From Ahaetulla prasina (Eukaryota; Chordata; Lepidosauria; Squamata; Colubridae): a DNA stretch of 64,000 nt. A program made the position numbers and the translations under genes. The stretch covers positions 19,200,283-19,264,282 of the forward strand of contig NC_080542.1 of the NCBI RefSeq assembly GCF_028640845.1, given 5' to 3'. Position 1 is the stretch's first letter. Every line of letters starts with the position of its first letter. This document shows positions 36,638 to 47,938 of this stretch, one piece after another. The notes beneath the pieces were generated by a model. The model was not told the origin of the DNA, made no database searches, and saw nothing but the letters and a program-made list of their open reading frames with translations.

Positions 36638-38290
36638 ATCTAGAAAATTCCATACAACAAGCGGGCTGCTGTTCCCATCTATGAAGGAATCCTGTGGGAC
36701 CCAGAAGCCTGCACCTGCCCTCTGGAGCAACACTGTCCTTGAAATCCAGGGAGCCCCAATCCTGCCGTCCTTCCAACACCTAACTCATTTCTCGGACTCC
36801 ATGCCAGGATTTTACCTCTGCCTATGATTGCATATTGAGTAGGATGTATTGACTTGGCTGTGTTAATTTGTTGTTTTAATTTATCCCTCACCTCCCTCCC
36901 AACAGGCCATTTTTATTCTTGTTGGAATTGTTTGCAATAATGTTTTTAATCCTTGTGAGGCTCCCCAAGTCACAGTATTAAAATGGAAGTTGCCAATAAA
37001 TAAACAAACAAGTTCTTAATAGAAAGATTGAAGCACAGGGTGTGGGTTTTTTTGGGGAGGGGGGGAAAGTAAGGACATTTATCTATTCTTTCCCTCCCTC
37101 TTTCTTCCTTTCTTTCAAATATATAATATTCATTTTAAGTGCCTATGCCTCCTTCATAAGGATGGGAAGGAGGTGCAGAAACAGAGGGGCAATTATATCT
37201 GAAATGCCACCATGGGTGCCTTCGCTCTTCTAATTTCCTCCATCGAACAACAGCCAAAGCTTCGTTTCTTTTTTTAAAAAAGGTATTTTATTTTTAAGAG
37301 AGTGGGGAGTGAGAAGTAATCCTACACACCCAGCCTCTCTCTTTGGAATTGAAGAAACCAGCTTGGAAGGACTAGCCGTCAAAGCCAGGAAACCATAATG
37401 TGGAACAATGTTATCCACTAAAATGGGAGTGGGGGCGCGATGGAAGGTGGCAGTGTATATACCCCGTTCTTTTCTTAAAATGTTGTTGGACTTGAGGCTG
37501 CCAACATTGCTGGAGGATGGAAAGATGCCACCTTAAAAGGATCTAAAAAGATAGTGGAGGGACTCCGGGGATGAGAGAAAGAAAGAAAGAAAGAAGCAAA
37601 AGTAACCTCCTACCAATGGCTTTGGCAAGGAGCTATGCAAGCCAAGGTTTCCACGAAAGAGCATGTTCAATTGCACCACCTGCATAAATTATGCAAATGT
37701 CCTTCATTGCATAATTTATTCAGCTAGCCAAGAGTCCATGCCAGGTGTCCACGTCTGTTGTTTGAGCTTCTTTACTTCTATCGCCCATCTCTCTGGCGGT
37801 GGCTCCTTGTTCACCACCAAACAGTAGATGTGTTGGTGATGCTAAATGACCTCACTGAAAGAGCAGGGTTAATTCACCTGGCTTGCTTTTTTTTTTGTAA
37901 TAAATAAATAAATCAGCAAGCTGAAAAACTATGCTACTGAAACTCAATGGCATAAATGAACAGCGGGTCACAGGGCCCTGAGATCTATTAAAAAGGGGTT
38001 TGGGGCATCAATGGGTTGACCAGGCCTGGAATAAAAGATGTTCAGCTTCCCAAAAGATAAAAAGAGTAAAAAAAAACCCACCTCAGATTAAAAACTACAA
38101 TGCAACTTTAATTTAGCATTACAATTTATCACCCTTTGCTCAGACACACAATTTCTCTGATAGTTGGCAGGTCCATATTCATTCCTTAGTTTGGAGTCAC
38201 TACCTTTCCTGAGTACAACATGGCCCTATATGGAGTTTACACTCAGCTGCACTAGTACCATGACACATTACATTTGCTTACAAAGCACAC
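36638..38290. other. STX1B intron 1: no gene seen
   Basis: Ordinary sequence with short GAAA and AAAT simple runs (about 37576-37594, 37900-37912). Confidence 0.45.
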
Positions 38291-38299
38291 TGCCATTAT

Positions 38300-38667
38300 C
38301 TGAGCGCCTGAATCAAGTTTGGAAGAATTTGTTGTGGTCCCCCGGCGACCTGCGGAGCTGGCAGCAGAGTTGGACAGTGAGGAGGCTGGGGAGGAACATG
38401 GACTAGTCCTGGAGTCTGGGGACGGCTCAGACGAGGGGTCTGCGTCAGAGGTAGAGAGGGGGCCAGAGCCATCTGGGAGTTATGTGCTACCTCCGGAGCC
38501 TCCAGAGTCAGACATCAGCAAGGCAGAGGAACAGGGGGAGCCTGTTCCTAGTGTGCGCATGCACAGAGCTGCCAGAAGTCAAGAACAGTTAAGACAAAAG
38601 CGACAACTCGGGAGTAGAGCTTGGAGATGACTGGACCTTCCCATAAGACATAAAGGAGGAGCAAAGT
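38300..38667 (+). other. Non-L2 segment fused to the 5' side of L2 copy 2
   Basis: GC-rich block with a 103-codon open frame (38319-38630). It is strongly acidic at first (EEAGEEHGLVLESGDGSDEG) and basic at the end (RSQEQLRQKRQLGSRAWR). The composition differs sharply from the surrounding AT-rich intron. I do not recognise the family. It may come from another retroelement and joined the LINE at about 38667 by template switching or later insertion. Confidence 0.4.
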
Positions 38668-40157
38668 CAATTACCCCAGTACCTGGATGAATCTGTCTAT
38701 CTAGACCCGTTCCAGTCCGGCTTCCGGCCCGGTTATAGCACGGAGACGGCTTTGGTCGCGTTGGTTGATGATCTCTGGAGGGCCAGGGATAGGGGTTTTT
38801 CCTCTGCCCTGGTCCTATTAGACCTCTCAGCGGCTTTTGATACCATCGACCATGGTATCCTGCTGCACCGGTTGGAGGGATTGGGAGTGGGAGGCACCGT
38901 TTATCGGTGGTTCTCCTCCTATCTCTCCGACCGGTCGCAGACGGTGTTGACAGGGGGGCAGAGGTCGTCCCCGAGGTACCTCACTTGTGGGGTGCCACAG
39001 GGGTCGATTCTCTCGCCCCTTCTGTTCAACATCTATATGAAGCCGCTGGGTGAGATCATCAGTGGCTTTGGGGTGAGATATCATCTGTACGCTGATGATA
39101 CTCAGTTGTACTTCTCCACCCCGGGCCACCCCAATGAAGCTATCGACGTGCTGTCCCGGTGCCTGGAAGCCGTGCGGGTCTGGATGGGGAGAAACAGGCT
39201 CAAACTCAATCCCTCCAAGACGGAGTGGCTGTGGATGCCGGCACCTCGGTACAGTCAGCTGCAGCCACAGCTGGCTGTTGGGGGCGAGTTATTGGCCCCG
39301 ATGGAAAGGGTCCGCAACTTGGGCGTCCTCCTGGATGGACGGCTGTCTTTCGAAGATCATTTGACGGCCGTCTCCAGGAGAGCTTTTTACCAGGTTCGCC
39401 TGGTTCGCCAGTTGCGCCCCTTTCTAGACCGGGGTGCCCTATGCACGGTCACTCACGCGCTCGTTACATCTCGCTTGGATTACTGCAATGCTCTCTACAT
39501 GGGGCTCCCCTTGAAGAGCATCCGGAGGCTTCAGTTGGTTCAGAACGCAGCTGTGCGGGTAATAGAGGGAGCCCCTCGTGGCGCCCACGTGACACCTCTC
39601 CTGCGCAGACTGCACTGGCTACCTGTGGCCTCTCGGGTGCGCTTCAAGGTTTTGGTGACCCTCTTCAAAGCGCTCCATGGCATAGGGCCGGGTTACTTAT
39701 GGGACCGCCTGCTGCCACCGACTACCTCCCACTGACCCGTACGCTCTCACAGGGAGGGACTCCTCAGGGTGCCGTCCGCCAGGCAATGCCGACTGGCGAC
39801 ACCCAGGGGAAGGGCCTTCTCTGTGGGAGCTCCCACCCTCTGGAATGAGCTCCCCCCAGGATTACGTCAACTTCCTGACCTCCGAACCTTCCGCCGCGAG
39901 CTTAAGACACATCTATTTATCCGTGCAGGGCTGGCCTAGGGTTTGATTTTTATAAATTTAATTTTAATGGGGTTTTGTATTTTAACTATAGTTTTAAATT
40001 TGGCCTAATGGAATAAGTTTTTTAAATGTGGTTTTAACATGTTTTTATATTATATTTATGTTTTATATTATATTTATGTTTTATATTATATTTATGTTTT
40101 ATAAGGCTGTAAACCACCCTGAGTCCTTCGGGAGATAGGGCGGTATAAAAGTTTGAA

Positions 40158-40188
<31 letters not shown>

Positions 40189-40190
40189 AG
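38668..40190 (+). mobile_element. L2-like LINE copy 2, 5' truncated, with (AAAT)n tail
   Basis: Homology to copy 1 begins at the TTACCCCAGTACCTGGATGA block and runs through the RT, the C-terminal domain and the 3' UTR. It ends in the conserved stem-loop (CCACCC, CCTTCGGG, AGGGCGG near 40115-40142) and eight or so AAAT units. Far better preserved than copy 1, so younger. Confidence 0.85.
38752..39939 (+). pseudogene. L2-like reverse transcriptase and C-terminal domain, open except for one stop
   Basis: The frame from 38752 reads RT motif LLDLSAAFDTIDHG (residues 22-35), GVPQGSILSPLLFN (80-93) and catalytic YADD (113-116, at 39088-39099). It continues through the thumb region to a TGA at 39733-39735. 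The same frame then carries on for 68 codons with GRAFSVGAPTLWNELPPG and RRELKTHLFIRAGLA before TAG at 39937-39939. The endonuclease and the first RT motifs are missing, so it cannot retrotranspose on its own. Confidence 0.85.
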
Positions 40191-42411
40191 GCATGTGACC
40201 CTTTGTAGGAAGCAACTTTGTTCATTCTGGTCAGTTTAAATTCTGAAGCTCCGTTTTGACTCTGTCCTCCGTGGGGCCTGCAAACCTAATTGCCAACACA
40301 AACCTAATTGCCAATTAGGTCTTTGGCAGCGTGTCAAGGGAGATAAAGGTGGGTGCTTATCAGCCTTATCCCAAGGACTGTGAGACTTCTGTCCGACTCT
40401 TTACAAACTATTTGTGATTCATTATGGGCTGTGAATGAACAGAATTCACAGCTGTGGAAATTAAAAGAGGTTATTTTGGACTAATCGTGTGCTTTTTACC
40501 GCCTTAGGAAGCCTAGGTCAGAACAGAATTGTTGACATGGAATTAAAAAGACAGAGGGCTAGAGAGACCGGAAGGATGTTTTCTGAAGGGCTAGAAAGTT
40601 CATTTGGCAAATGGAAAATAATAATAATTCTAAGATTGGCCACCAGTGTGTTACTGCAAAACCAGAGAGGGCTGAAGCATAACATAAACAACTGAACACA
40701 ACCCCTAGCATGGTAGATATTATTCATTTTTAGTATGCATTTGTTAGTCTTTCAGGGATCACTAAGCTTTTATTGCTTTCCCATGAGCAGGAATTCAGGC
40801 GACGTTCAGACATTCACATAAATAGGGAAAGATGACAGTGAATCACACATTTTCTTTTTTTAAAAAAAATGCTTCCAGATAATACTGGAAGCTCCGGTTA
40901 AAATTATACCTCCCCCTGGAAAAGCTTCACTGCTTCATAGTTAAGCAAATCTCATGATAATCCGAAGGGGTTGCTGAACCGAGATTTTGAAATGTATTTA
41001 CAAAGGCAGTGGGTTTATTAACAGAGGAGATAACTCCTGAGAGAGAGAAAAAATATCAGTGTCCATGAGCAAAGATTGGCTTGTTCTAGGTACAACCAAA
41101 CACTGTTGCATGCATTTAGGTAGAGTGAAAGAAAGAAAATAGAGCTATAAATAGCCATAACCATGAGACTGCTACTTCTCCCCCAAATAACTTTCTTCTT
41201 GCCCTTATTTGGATCGCATCCTTGCTTATATTCTTCATTTCTGGTAGGTCATGAGCTTTTGGCATTTGCAAAAATATGCACACGTCTGTGAAGCAAAAAC
41301 ACTTTTCCCTTACAGAGGACTGGAGGCAACTATTAAACCTTAAGGCAGCCCTCTTAAGATATACTCTGAGACCAAGGCTTCCAACCAGTGGGGTCAATGG
41401 CTGCGTGGATGAAAGATTAGATTGTGTTAGGTTGTGGCATTCTGCTTTAAGGACAAAGGATCAAAAGCCAAGAGGTTTTCCAAAACAATGCCAGAGATGG
41501 AATTCGGTATGTTACCAAGGATGACAGTAAAGTCACGGCGACAATGTGACATTGGCCTACAGAAGCCGCCTTAGATCAGTGGCACAAGAGACATAGGACT
41601 TCCTAGCAGATTCACGTGCAATAAATCTGGCTTTCAGTCAAAGAATTCTTCCTGGGTGGGGTGGGGAATTTTTCTTTGCTTGGTTTACAGTTTGACAAAG
41701 ACCTGGTGACAATGCTCCTCCTGAAGGATCCTGCCATTTCTCAAGCAGGGATGGCCAGATGGCGAGCTGCAGGCAACATCCCCCTGCTCTCCAATCACCC
41801 TGGTAACTCTTCCCAGATTTTTCAGCCAACAATGATCAAACATTTGTGCACTATTGCACGAAAGGCACATGATGCAGCAATCTTGCTGAAGCCAAGTGAT
41901 TCAAAAATCGGATCAAACACCTAGACGATTAGCAGCCAAAGGTCTGCAGATGCAGCCTAACTTTCACCCTGGGCAACAGGTGAGCTATAAAGGCTGGGAA
42001 TTCCTTCTGGAGAAGCTGCATTTAACAGAATCTGGGCTATACCACTGAACCTCTCCCCCCACTCGCCCCAGCTGTTTCTCTCCCTCCCCCCAAACAGCCG
42101 TTTTGCAGGATCGGAAGCAAATGACTCTTTCCCTTTTAACTAGCCAAATTCTGAAAGTGCAAGTCTTGAATCGGGCACTGTCTATACCAAAAGGAATTGT
42201 TTTTTTAGCATAACTAAGATAACTGTCCACTTCAGAACAGCACTGAAGGATTCCCGCAAACACACTAGTTTGTCCTTGCCCTGCCCCGCCTTGCACCAAT
42301 TCTGGCTTAAATAAACATTTGGTGGTAACAAAAGTGTTAAAATCAGATGTCGATCCTATCAGAAATGAGACCCCTCAGTTGTGTTTTTTTTTGTTTTTTT
42401 TTAGTACAGGT
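40191..42411. other. STX1B intron 1: no gene seen
   Basis: No exon, RNA gene or recognisable element. Short open frames lack domains. Confidence 0.45.
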
Positions 42412-42667
42412 AACCCTCAATTTACAACAGTTGGTTTTTAGTCCCAGATCAGATCATCTGATCCCCTTTTGCAACCTTTGACAAGCAAAATCAGTGGGGA
42501 AATTCGATTCACTTAACAACTGGGTTCTAAGTTATCAACTGCAGGGATTCACTGAATGACTGAGGCAAGAAAGGTTGTAAAATGGGGCAAAATTCACTTA
42601 ACAAATGTCTCACTTAACAGCAGAAATGTTGGACTCAATCATGGTCGTAAGTCAAGGACTGCCTCCA
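42412..42667 (+). repeat. CAGGTAGTCCTCG family element with internal deletion
   Basis: Left end ACAGGTAACCCTCAATTTAC; it jumps to GATCCCCTTTTGCAACC and then follows the normal right half to GTCGTAAGTCAAGGACTGCC. Confidence 0.6.
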
Positions 42668-43254
42668 TTGGTTTTTCCCACAGGACAAACTCTTCCTGCG
42701 CTTTTTTATTTTATTTTTGCTAACTAAGTTGCCTCCCTCCAATTCTTATTTTACATTTCTCATACTACCATTCCATCATCTTGGTTTCTATCTAGTATTC
42801 TACTAGATATTCATTGGTTAGCCTGTTGACCAAAAAAAAAAAAACATGGCTCATAGACCAAAGTCAGCTTCTTCCATTTTCCAAGACAGGTCCATTAAGA
42901 TGAGAAACATCACTCCATTTTAACTAAAAACTGTTTTAAAATCACAGCTGATCCCTAAAGTGGCTTTTCAGAACAAGTTAACATCTCAGAAAGTTTTCCC
43001 CACAAACGATAGTTATGTTAAGCACATTTCGCATGATGATGAATACAAATATTTCCAGGCTTCTACCCATAACTATGGCAAAAGAAAAAAAGAAAAAGAA
43101 AGGGAGGTATGAGAGCACAAAGTTCATAGGTTGATTCTCCTAATGTTGAATTATAATCTATAATGTCACAACCAAACAGCCCAGGAATAGTTAGCTTAAT
43201 CTCAGGAAAGCCACTGGGCTAGCAATCACCTATAGTGAATAAAAATTCCATTTG

Positions 43255-43645
43255 CAGGTAGTCGGCGACTTACAATAATTCATTTAGTGACCATTCAAAG
43301 TTACAATGACACTGGAAAAAATGACTTATGACCATTTTTCACACTTACGACCTTTGTAGCATCCCCACGATTAAATTCAAACATGTGGCAACTGACTCAT
43401 ACTTACGACCGCTGCTGTGTCCCAAGGTCACGGGACCCCCTTTTGCGACCTTCTGACGAGCAAAATCAATGGGGAAGCCAGATTCACTGAACAACTGTGT
43501 TGCTAACTTATCAACTGCAGGGATTCACTTAACTACTGTGGCAAGAACGGTCATAAAATGGGGCAAAACTCACTTAACAAATGTCTCATTTAACCACATA
43601 AATTTTGGGGCCCATCGTGGTCATAAATCGAGGGCTACTTGTATT
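43255..43645 (+). repeat. CAGGTAGTCCTCG family element, well preserved
   Basis: Left end GCAGGTAGTCGGCGACTTAC, right end ATAAATCGAGGGCTACTTGTA. All internal family blocks occur in order. Open frames along it are fortuitous. Confidence 0.65.
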
Positions 43646-43654
43646 CATTAAGTG

Positions 43655-43862
43655 TTAAATTTGTACCCTATGACTATCATTAAGTGTTGTAAGTGTTGTA
43701 CCTTGATGAAGGCATCTTTTCTTTTATGTACACTGAGAGCATATGCACCAAGACAAATTCCTTATATATCCAATAACACTTGGCCAATAAAAATTCTACT
43801 CTACTCTACTCTACTCTACTCTGTTCTGTTCTGTTCTGTTCTGTTCTATTCTATTCTATTCA
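43655..43862 (+). repeat. ATTCT/CTACT-tailed SINE-like or LINE 3' fragment
   Basis: Reads TTGTACCCTATGACTATCAT, ATGTACACTGAGAGCATATG and ACTTGGCCAATAAAAATTCT. It then runs through CTACT, CTGTT and CTATT pentamers to 43862. The pentamer changes along the tail. Confidence 0.6.
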
Positions 43863-45202
43863 TTTTATAAACACATAAGCACTTGGGATTTCAGGCTAGG
43901 AGTATTTCTCAAATTGCTAATAAATTGTATTTTCATGGGGGAATCTAGGAAGTGACATTCACTGAGGTGGTAATGCATTTTGTGAAATGCATTGCAAAGT
44001 TCTGATGGATAAAGAGAACCGAACAAGTTTTAATTGGGGAGGGGGCTTCTGAGGCCTACAAGCCGGGCAGATATGCTTTTCTTCTTAGCTTCTTTCAGCC
44101 TAGACTCTTCATCCCTGAAGAATTAGGAAAATGTCCCATAATAAGGAAACAGAAAACTTTGTAACATTCTCACCTGTAGGTTTTCTCTTTCTTTCTTTTC
44201 TTTTTTGTTTGTACAATCTCCCTCTTCGTACCAGTAACAAGATTCTTGATGCAGCAATCTTTGATCAGACATTTTGATTTGCTTTCCCTACCCAGTGAGA
44301 AAAATACGTAACCTCAACAGGTAGCCCTTCATCTCCTGTCTTCATACAGCCCATCCTGTGGCCACAGTTAGAGAAATCATTCCATCAGGCATATCCCTAG
44401 GACATCCTGAATTACCTTTTAAAGCAGCTGGATCTTCGTTATTTCCCCTCTTCAAAGAAACTCAGAATTGGAGCAAGCCTACCGTTGTTCCCTTAGAAAA
44501 GCCTGTTTCACTAATTGGATTTCAATCTACCTTAAACACATGGAGGGTTTTTGTTTTGTTTTGTTTTTTGCAATACAATCTTAATGCATTTATTTAGGGT
44601 TAACAAGGCAAACTCTGAAAGGGTGTAATGATAGGAGTTGTCAGGTAAGCTTGGGTCCAGATATATCTCTATTGTCCTTTCTCCCCCACCTCCCCTGGTG
44701 TGTATTTTTAAACTGCTCTACACATGGCACACAGTATGAACATAGTTACCTCCTAAAGTATGCATTTCTGTATTCTTTTATGAAAAAGGAACTGACCCAC
44801 CAGAGAACTATGCTACCTGACTGATCCTAAACTACCTATCTGTCTAGGACCTGCAGGTAAGCTTCTTGCTCTTAAAAATGCAGTCTGAACAAAATTCTCC
44901 AGTTCCTCTACTCTCGAGGAATGACTGATGATGGGCTTATTTTGAATTACTGCATTTCGGATCTAAGTTACAGACGTTTCATTAAAATGTCCGTCTCGTG
45001 CTTGGAGTGATGGATGGACCGCAAGAACGAAGGAGACAAAGAGTGTGTCTTGCTATTTCCCCATCTTAATGGTGTGTTACCATATTTTATATAGTAATGA
45101 TCACTGCTTCCAAGACACCCATGGTCCATCCACAATTTATCTGTTATATTTAAAAATTAAATACTTATTTTACCCACAATTTATTTTCCAAAGCATCAGG
45201 AG
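43863..45202. other. STX1B intron 1: no gene seen
   Basis: Nothing recognised beyond small simple tracts. Confidence 0.45.
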
Positions 45203-45950
45203 GCAAGAAAAGAAACAATGGATGGAAACTAATCAAGGAGAGAAGCAATTAAGGAGAAACTCCCTAACAGTGAGGACAATTTACCAGTGGAACAGCTTGC
45301 CTTTAGAAGTTGTGGGTGCTCCATCGCTGGAGGTTTTAAGAAGAGACTGGACAACCACCTATGTGAAATGGTACAGGGTCTGCTGCTTGAGCAGGGGCTT
45401 GGACTAGAACAGCGGTTCTCAACCTGTGGGTCGGGACCCCGTTGGGGGTCGAATGACGATTTGCCAGGGGTCACCTAAGACCATCGGAAATATGGGAAGT
45501 ATATTTGCAAGTTAAAGAATCGCGCTCCAATGGTTGACTTCACAAGCCAGCTGCAGGCTCTTCAAATCGTTAGCCGAATTCTGCTTCAGGCGTGATCAAT
45601 TAAAAAAGAGAGAAATCTTTGCTCTGATGTCTCCCTCTCAAGTCAGCTGCAATCACTCCCAATTGCTAGCCTAATCTGGCTTCAGGTACGATAAACTTAA
45701 TAGGGGAGAAATCTCCGCTTTAATGCCTCCTTCCTCAAGGCAATCGCAAGCAGTTCAGATCGCTAGCCAATATGGCTTCAGGCGCAATAAATTCAAAACG
45801 AAAATAATTTTATGGTTGGGGGTCGCCACATCGTGGGGAATTGTATTAAAGGGGTCGCCACATCATAGGGAATTGTATTAAAGGGGTCACAGCATTATAA
45901 AGGTTGAGAACCACTGGACTAGAAGATCTTGAAAATTCCTTCCAGCTTTA
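45203..45950 (+). mobile_element. CR1/L3-like LINE 3' fragment, split by SPIN
   Basis: Left piece 45203-45409: ATGGATGGAAACTAATCAAG, AGTGGAACAGCTTGCC, and the frame NSLPLEVVGAPSLEVLRRD. Right piece 45925-45950: GATCTTGAAAATTCCTTCC. Removing the SPIN element and one target duplication restores the family's TTGGACTAGAAGA phrase. Confidence 0.8.
45410..45916 (+). mobile_element. SPIN (SPACE INVADERS) hAT non-autonomous element with perfect TSD
   Basis: Left end CAGCGGTTCTCAACCTGTGG with GTCGGGACCC and CCTAAGACCATCGG; right end AAAGGTTGAGAACCACTG. Both match the SPIN family, which is documented as horizontally transferred among tetrapods including squamates. The flanks are GACTAGAA at 45402-45409 and 45917-45924. 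Internally there are about three diverged tandem units of 85-95 bp, each with a CTAGCC...GGCTTCAGG block. No transposase. Confidence 0.9.
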
Positions 45951-47895
45951 TTCTGAGTGATATGAAACTCTTGGTCAACTAGAGAGATGGCTTCCTTGTT
46001 TTGGGTGCCACTATCTTTTATTCCATACCAATCTCTTCTTGCTTTCTCTTGTCATACTTACGGCTCTTTCAAGCTACTTATTCTAAATGTTTGGAACCAT
46101 TAGGAATGATATAAAACAGAACAGACAGGAGGGACCTGGACTGCTCATCACCAGCTGCAGTTGGTGGCCAACTAAGTCAGATGCCATTCGTACCTGATTG
46201 CATCCAAAGTACCGGTATATCATATTGCTTTAAAAAAAAGAAAAAGTCTACCACCATATTAGTGGCTAGAAGTGGCTAGATGAGCCCATATATCCTCTTT
46301 CTAAATCTGTCTGTTTGGTCCTAAGCTCAGTTCTCATTCTTAGGTCTGTTCCTTAAGGCCTCAAGCTTCTTTTCTTTGTGTCCAAGAAAATACTTCCTTT
46401 AACCTCCAAGATCTTGCCCCGAGCATCCCTGTCAGTTGAGGTTTGGAAGGTGCTGAGAACACAGTCTTGCTGGCAGTCCCATCAACTTTGGGGCCTCATG
46501 AGAAATCTCACATGCACTTCTGACAGTTGCAAGGCAAAACCCCTACCCTCATTTGTTAGTTTGATCTAAAAGTATCATCATATATCTGTATTTATTACAG
46601 ATGCTGGGATAGCAGCGTTATTGTTGTTGTTTTATTGAGCCTGAGATGTTTATATTTGGACCGTTGCTGTGAGCGAGGAGCTTTCTCAGCCACAAAAGGA
46701 GAATGGTATGCCTCAAAAATGACAATAAAACTCCAGAGACAACCATTTACGAAGAAAAGAAAAACACACACATGGCACATGTCATTTGACTTCAACTCCA
46801 CCTTAGCCCACCTGTCTTCTTCTCACGCCCTTCAGATTCTTCTCCATCGCCCAAGCCCATCCAGTTGGCCTCCTTCTTCCACACTGCCTTCTCTGTGAGC
46901 TTTGTGCCACATCAGACACAACACCCCACCCTCAAGTCTTTCCTGAAGACCCTCAAAAAAAACAAAAACACCACCTCATCTTGTTCTCCACCTGCCACCT
47001 GATTCTCCCCCATATCACAGCCTTGCTCCTCACATTTCAGGTCCCAAATGTGGTCGTCTCAGGTGTGTTCATTCAAGGATGATGGTGCACCTTGGGGAGA
47101 AGTTTTCATGAACCTTGTTGGACCTTAACAAATAGTTTTGGACCCATAAATAGCTTGGGCCCAGAGAACTGCATGTGGTGTTCTGTTCCGTTGGCCTCAA
47201 GTGGATCAGTGGCAGAGAAAGTCACTTCTGGGGTTGCTGGAGGGTGGGAAGGGAGAGCAGGGCCACGTCTGACCCACTGCAAGTACACCTATGAAAATAG
47301 ACCTGTGGCTGCCCCATTCCTGTGGATTTACTTTTCCTAAGAGACATAACAGAACCCAAAGCTGAGAGTCTTTAAGAAGCATTTAAGAGATCTTGTTTTG
47401 CTACTTTCTGGTACAGCAACAAAGCAGACAAGGAAAATAAAAAATTTTTTAAAAATCAAGTTAGATTTTACAGGCCGGGGTCCTTTTAGGAAAAAGAGAA
47501 CTTTGCAGACCCAGCTAATTTCTTCTGTTTGGAACATTATCATCTTGTGAGGATCCGAAAAGCAGAGGGGAAAAAAGAACAACTAGGAAGCCTGCAAGCA
47601 CTTCTCTGGAGTCTCAAAATATTCAGACTTCTACAAACTCAAAACTCTCTGACTGGTTGGGGTGGGGGCTAGGGATCTCCCACCACCACCACCACTTCCA
47701 ATGCCCCGTGCCCCACCGCCACAAGATCTGGGGAGGTTGCATCCTCTTGTTTGCCACTTTGAGCAACCTCTCTCCCACTCCCCATGTCTCCTGTCTGTGT
47801 ATTTTGGCATACTTTCTCTCCCACTGCATTTGACTGCCAACACTATTAACACGAAGTGTTGGAGGGTGGTGGTGGGGTGAGTGGAAGGGACACAC

Positions 47896-47938
<43 letters not shown>

